From Acidobacteriota bacterium (GTDB lineage: Bacteria > Acidobacteriota > Thermoanaerobaculia > Gp7-AA8), in contig QHVX01000051.1 in NCBI GenBank assembly GCA_003222375.1, forward strand, positions 24,247-31,619: 7,373 nt of DNA, read 5' to 3'. Shown in pieces: positions 5,920 through 7,373 of this stretch. The notes below the pieces were generated by a model. That model did not search any database. It saw only the letters and a list, made by a program, of their open reading frames with translations, and was not told the DNA's origin. The position numbers were made by a program, and so were the translations under genes. Numbering within the stretch: the first letter of the stretch is position 1; the number at the start of each line of letters is the position of its first letter.

Positions 5920-7149
5920 ATGCCGAAGACCGAAGAAAAGTACATCGTCGCGCTCGACATCGGGACGTCGAAGGTGTGCGTGCTGGTCGGCGAGATCACC
6001 GAACGCAACCAGCTCGAGATCATCGGCAAGGGCACAGCGCCGATGAAGGGAACGCGGCGCGGCAACATCATCAATCTCGATCAGGCGATCGACGCCGTGA
6101 AGAAAGCGGTCGATGAGGCCGAGGTCATGGCGGGGTTGCAGATCGAGTCGGTGTACGTCGGCGTGGCGGGCGATCACATCCGATCGGTCAACTCCCGCGG
6201 CGTCGTTTCGGTCGGCGGCAAGCACAAAGAGATTTCGCGCGAAGACATCGATCGCGTGATCGAAGCATCGAAGTCGATCAACATTCCGGCAGAGCTGGAG
6301 CTGCTTCACGTCATTCCGCGCGAGTTCATCGTCGACGGACAGGACGGCATTCACGATCCGCTGGGCATGACGGCGGCGCGTCTCGAGGCCAACGTGCACA
6401 TCGTCACCGGCGCGCGCACACACAATCAAAATGTCTTGACGGCCGTCAACAAATCGGGCATCGCGGTACAGGAGCTCGTGCTCGAGCAACTGGCGGCGGC
6501 CGAAGCGGTGTTGACGCAGGACGAACGCGAGATGGGTGTCCTCCTCATGGACCTGGGTGCCGGAACCACGGACTACGCCGTGTTTCTCGAAGGCAATGTG
6601 ATTCACACGAACGTGCTGCCGGTCGGCGCGGGGCACTTCACGAGCGATATTTCGGTCGTGCTGCGCACACCGATGGAAGATGCCGAACGCATCAAGAAGC
6701 GCTACGGCTGCGCGCTGGCGTCGCTGGTCACGAACGATGATCCGATCGAGGTGCCGACCGTCGGCGGCCGTGCGCCGAAGATTTTGTCGAAGCACGAGCT
6801 CACCAACATTCTCGAGCCGCGGGCGGCCGAGATCGCGAAGCTCGTTTATCACGATCTCGAAAAAGTCGGATTGGAGAAAGAGATTCGCTCAGGCGTGGTG
6901 CTGGTGGGCGGCGGAGCGGAGATGGACGGTATGGTGGAGATGGTCGAGCAGGTGTTCGATCAGCAGGCGCGCAAAGGCGTTCCGCGCGGCCTGGCGGGTC
7001 TCGCCGACACCGTGAACGGTCCCGAATGGGCGGCTGCCACCGGCCTGCTGTTGTGGGGATTCCGCGATCGCGCGCGGATCCGCCGGCGTCCGCGCCGAGG
7101 ATTGGCGAAGGTTGCCGAGTCATTGAAAGCCTGGTTTGCGGCGAACTAA
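5920..7149 (+). CDS. ftsA: FtsA, actin-like membrane anchor of the Z ring
   Basis: FtsA is an actin-family ATPase that binds the FtsZ tail, anchors the Z ring to the inner membrane and recruits later divisome proteins. The 409-residue product has the phosphate-1 motif IVALDIGTSKVCVLVGE (9-25), the 1C (SHS2) subdomain characteristic of FtsA (about 86-165), the phosphate-2 motif LLMDLGAGTTDYAVF (208-222), the adenosine motif GVVLVGGGAEMDGM (325-338) and the end segment EWAAATGLLLWG (369-380). An arginine-rich linker (382-393) leads to a C-terminal amphipathic helix, GLAKVAESLKAWFAAN (394-409), the expected membrane-targeting sequence. Length is normal for the family and no key motif is missing. 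It follows ftsQ with a shared stop/Shine-Dalgarno and precedes ftsZ by 26 bases. Confidence 0.97.
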   Translation: MPKTEEKYIVALDIGTSKVCVLVGEITERNQLEIIGKGTAPMKGTRRGNIINLDQAIDAVKKAVDEAEVMAGLQIESVYVGVAGDHIRSVNSRGVVSVGGKHKEISREDIDRVIEASKSINIPAELELLHVIPREFIVDGQDGIHDPLGMTAARLEANVHIVTGARTHNQNVLTAVNKSGIAVQELVLEQLAAAEAVLTQDEREMGVLLMDLGAGTTDYAVFLEGNVIHTNVLPVGAGHFTSDISVVLRTPMEDAERIKKRYGCALASLVTNDDPIEVPTVGGRAPKILSKHELTNILEPRAAEIAKLVYHDLEKVGLEKEIRSGVVLVGGGAEMDGMVEMVEQVFDQQARKGVPRGLAGLADTVNGPEWAAATGLLLWGFRDRARIRRRPRRGLAKVAESLKAWFAAN

Positions 7150-7154
7150 TTGTG

Positions 7155-7160
7155 TATGAT
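7155..7160 (+). promoter_or_regulatory. Possible -10 box upstream of ftsZ
   Basis: TATGAT, in the locally AT-rich ftsA-ftsZ gap, matches the sigma-70 -10 consensus at 5 of 6 bases. TTGAAA at 7123-7128 looks like a -35 box but is 26 bases away, too far for a standard pair. Extra promoters ahead of ftsZ are common in dcw clusters; here the evidence is weak. Confidence 0.2.
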
Positions 7161-7175
7161 AATGGGAGACTGTAA

Positions 7176-7373
7176 ATGATAACGTTTGACGAATCACCGG
7201 ACGCGGGCAAGCTGAAGATCTCGCTCGACGAGGAGCAGCTCACGGCGAAGATCAAGGTGATCGGGGTGGGCGGTGGTGGGGGTAACGCCGTCAACCGGAT
7301 GATCCAGGCAGGAATCAAGGGCGTCGAGTTCCTGGTCACCAACACCGATGTGCAGGCGATGCGCACCTCGCTC
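7176..7373 (+). CDS. ftsZ: FtsZ, tubulin-like division GTPase, N-terminal part
   Basis: FtsZ polymerises into the cytoplasmic Z ring that marks and drives septation; FtsA anchors it. The window holds the first 66 codons and the gene continues beyond the end. After a short acidic lead (MITFDESPDAGKL) comes IKVIGVGGGGGNAVNRMI, the start of the GTP-binding domain with its first glycine-rich loop, then GVEFLVTNTDVQAM, which matches the family pattern GVEFIVANTDAQAL. ATG 7176 is supported by GGGAG at 7164-7168, 7 bases upstream, and by the usual length of the N-terminal lead. The call is certain, but the tubulin signature GGGTGTG and the C-terminal FtsA-binding tail lie outside the window. Confidence 0.97.
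   Translation, partial: MITFDESPDAGKLKISLDEEQLTAKIKVIGVGGGGGNAVNRMIQAGIKGVEFLVTNTDVQAMRTSL

Overview
The window is a stretch of a bacterial dcw (division and cell wall) cluster, entirely on the + strand. The order is mraY (last 40 codons), murD, ftsW, murG, murC, ftsQ, ftsA and ftsZ (first 66 codons). The DNA is GC-rich by eye (roughly 60%). The gene order, the direct murC-ftsQ junction without murB or ddl, and GGTGCCG/CGGCACC heptamer tracts suggest an uncultured-type Acidobacteriota or a similar GC-rich soil lineage. That taxonomic placement is inference only.

Layout: mraY overlaps murD by 4 bases (ATGA). MurD is followed by a 78-base gap made almost wholly of degenerate heptamers in two opposite orientations, which can fold as a long hairpin. 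FtsW follows, then murG after a 13-base gap. MurG is split by an in-frame TGA and further downstream carries a perfect 4 x 7-base tandem repeat in its coding sequence. A short AT-rich island bridges murG and murC. MurC overlaps ftsQ by 4 bases (ATGA). The ftsQ stop lies in the strong Shine-Dalgarno of ftsA, and ftsA is followed after 26 bases by ftsZ, which runs off the window.

The products form one pathway. MraY makes lipid I from the UDP-MurNAc-pentapeptide to which MurC adds L-Ala and MurD adds D-Glu. MurG makes lipid II. FtsW polymerises lipid II at the septum, where FtsQ, FtsA and FtsZ form the divisome core. The tight spacing suggests one transcript, perhaps with weak internal promoters near murC and ftsZ.

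The pathway is ordinary. The unusual content lies in two lesions in normally essential genes: MurD lacks about 14 residues containing the conserved DSKATN-type motif, and murG has an in-frame UGA with clear family homology on both sides. The third unusual element is the heptamer repeat family, present both between genes and inside murG. I see no new multi-gene system, mobile element, CRISPR array, tRNA or rRNA here.
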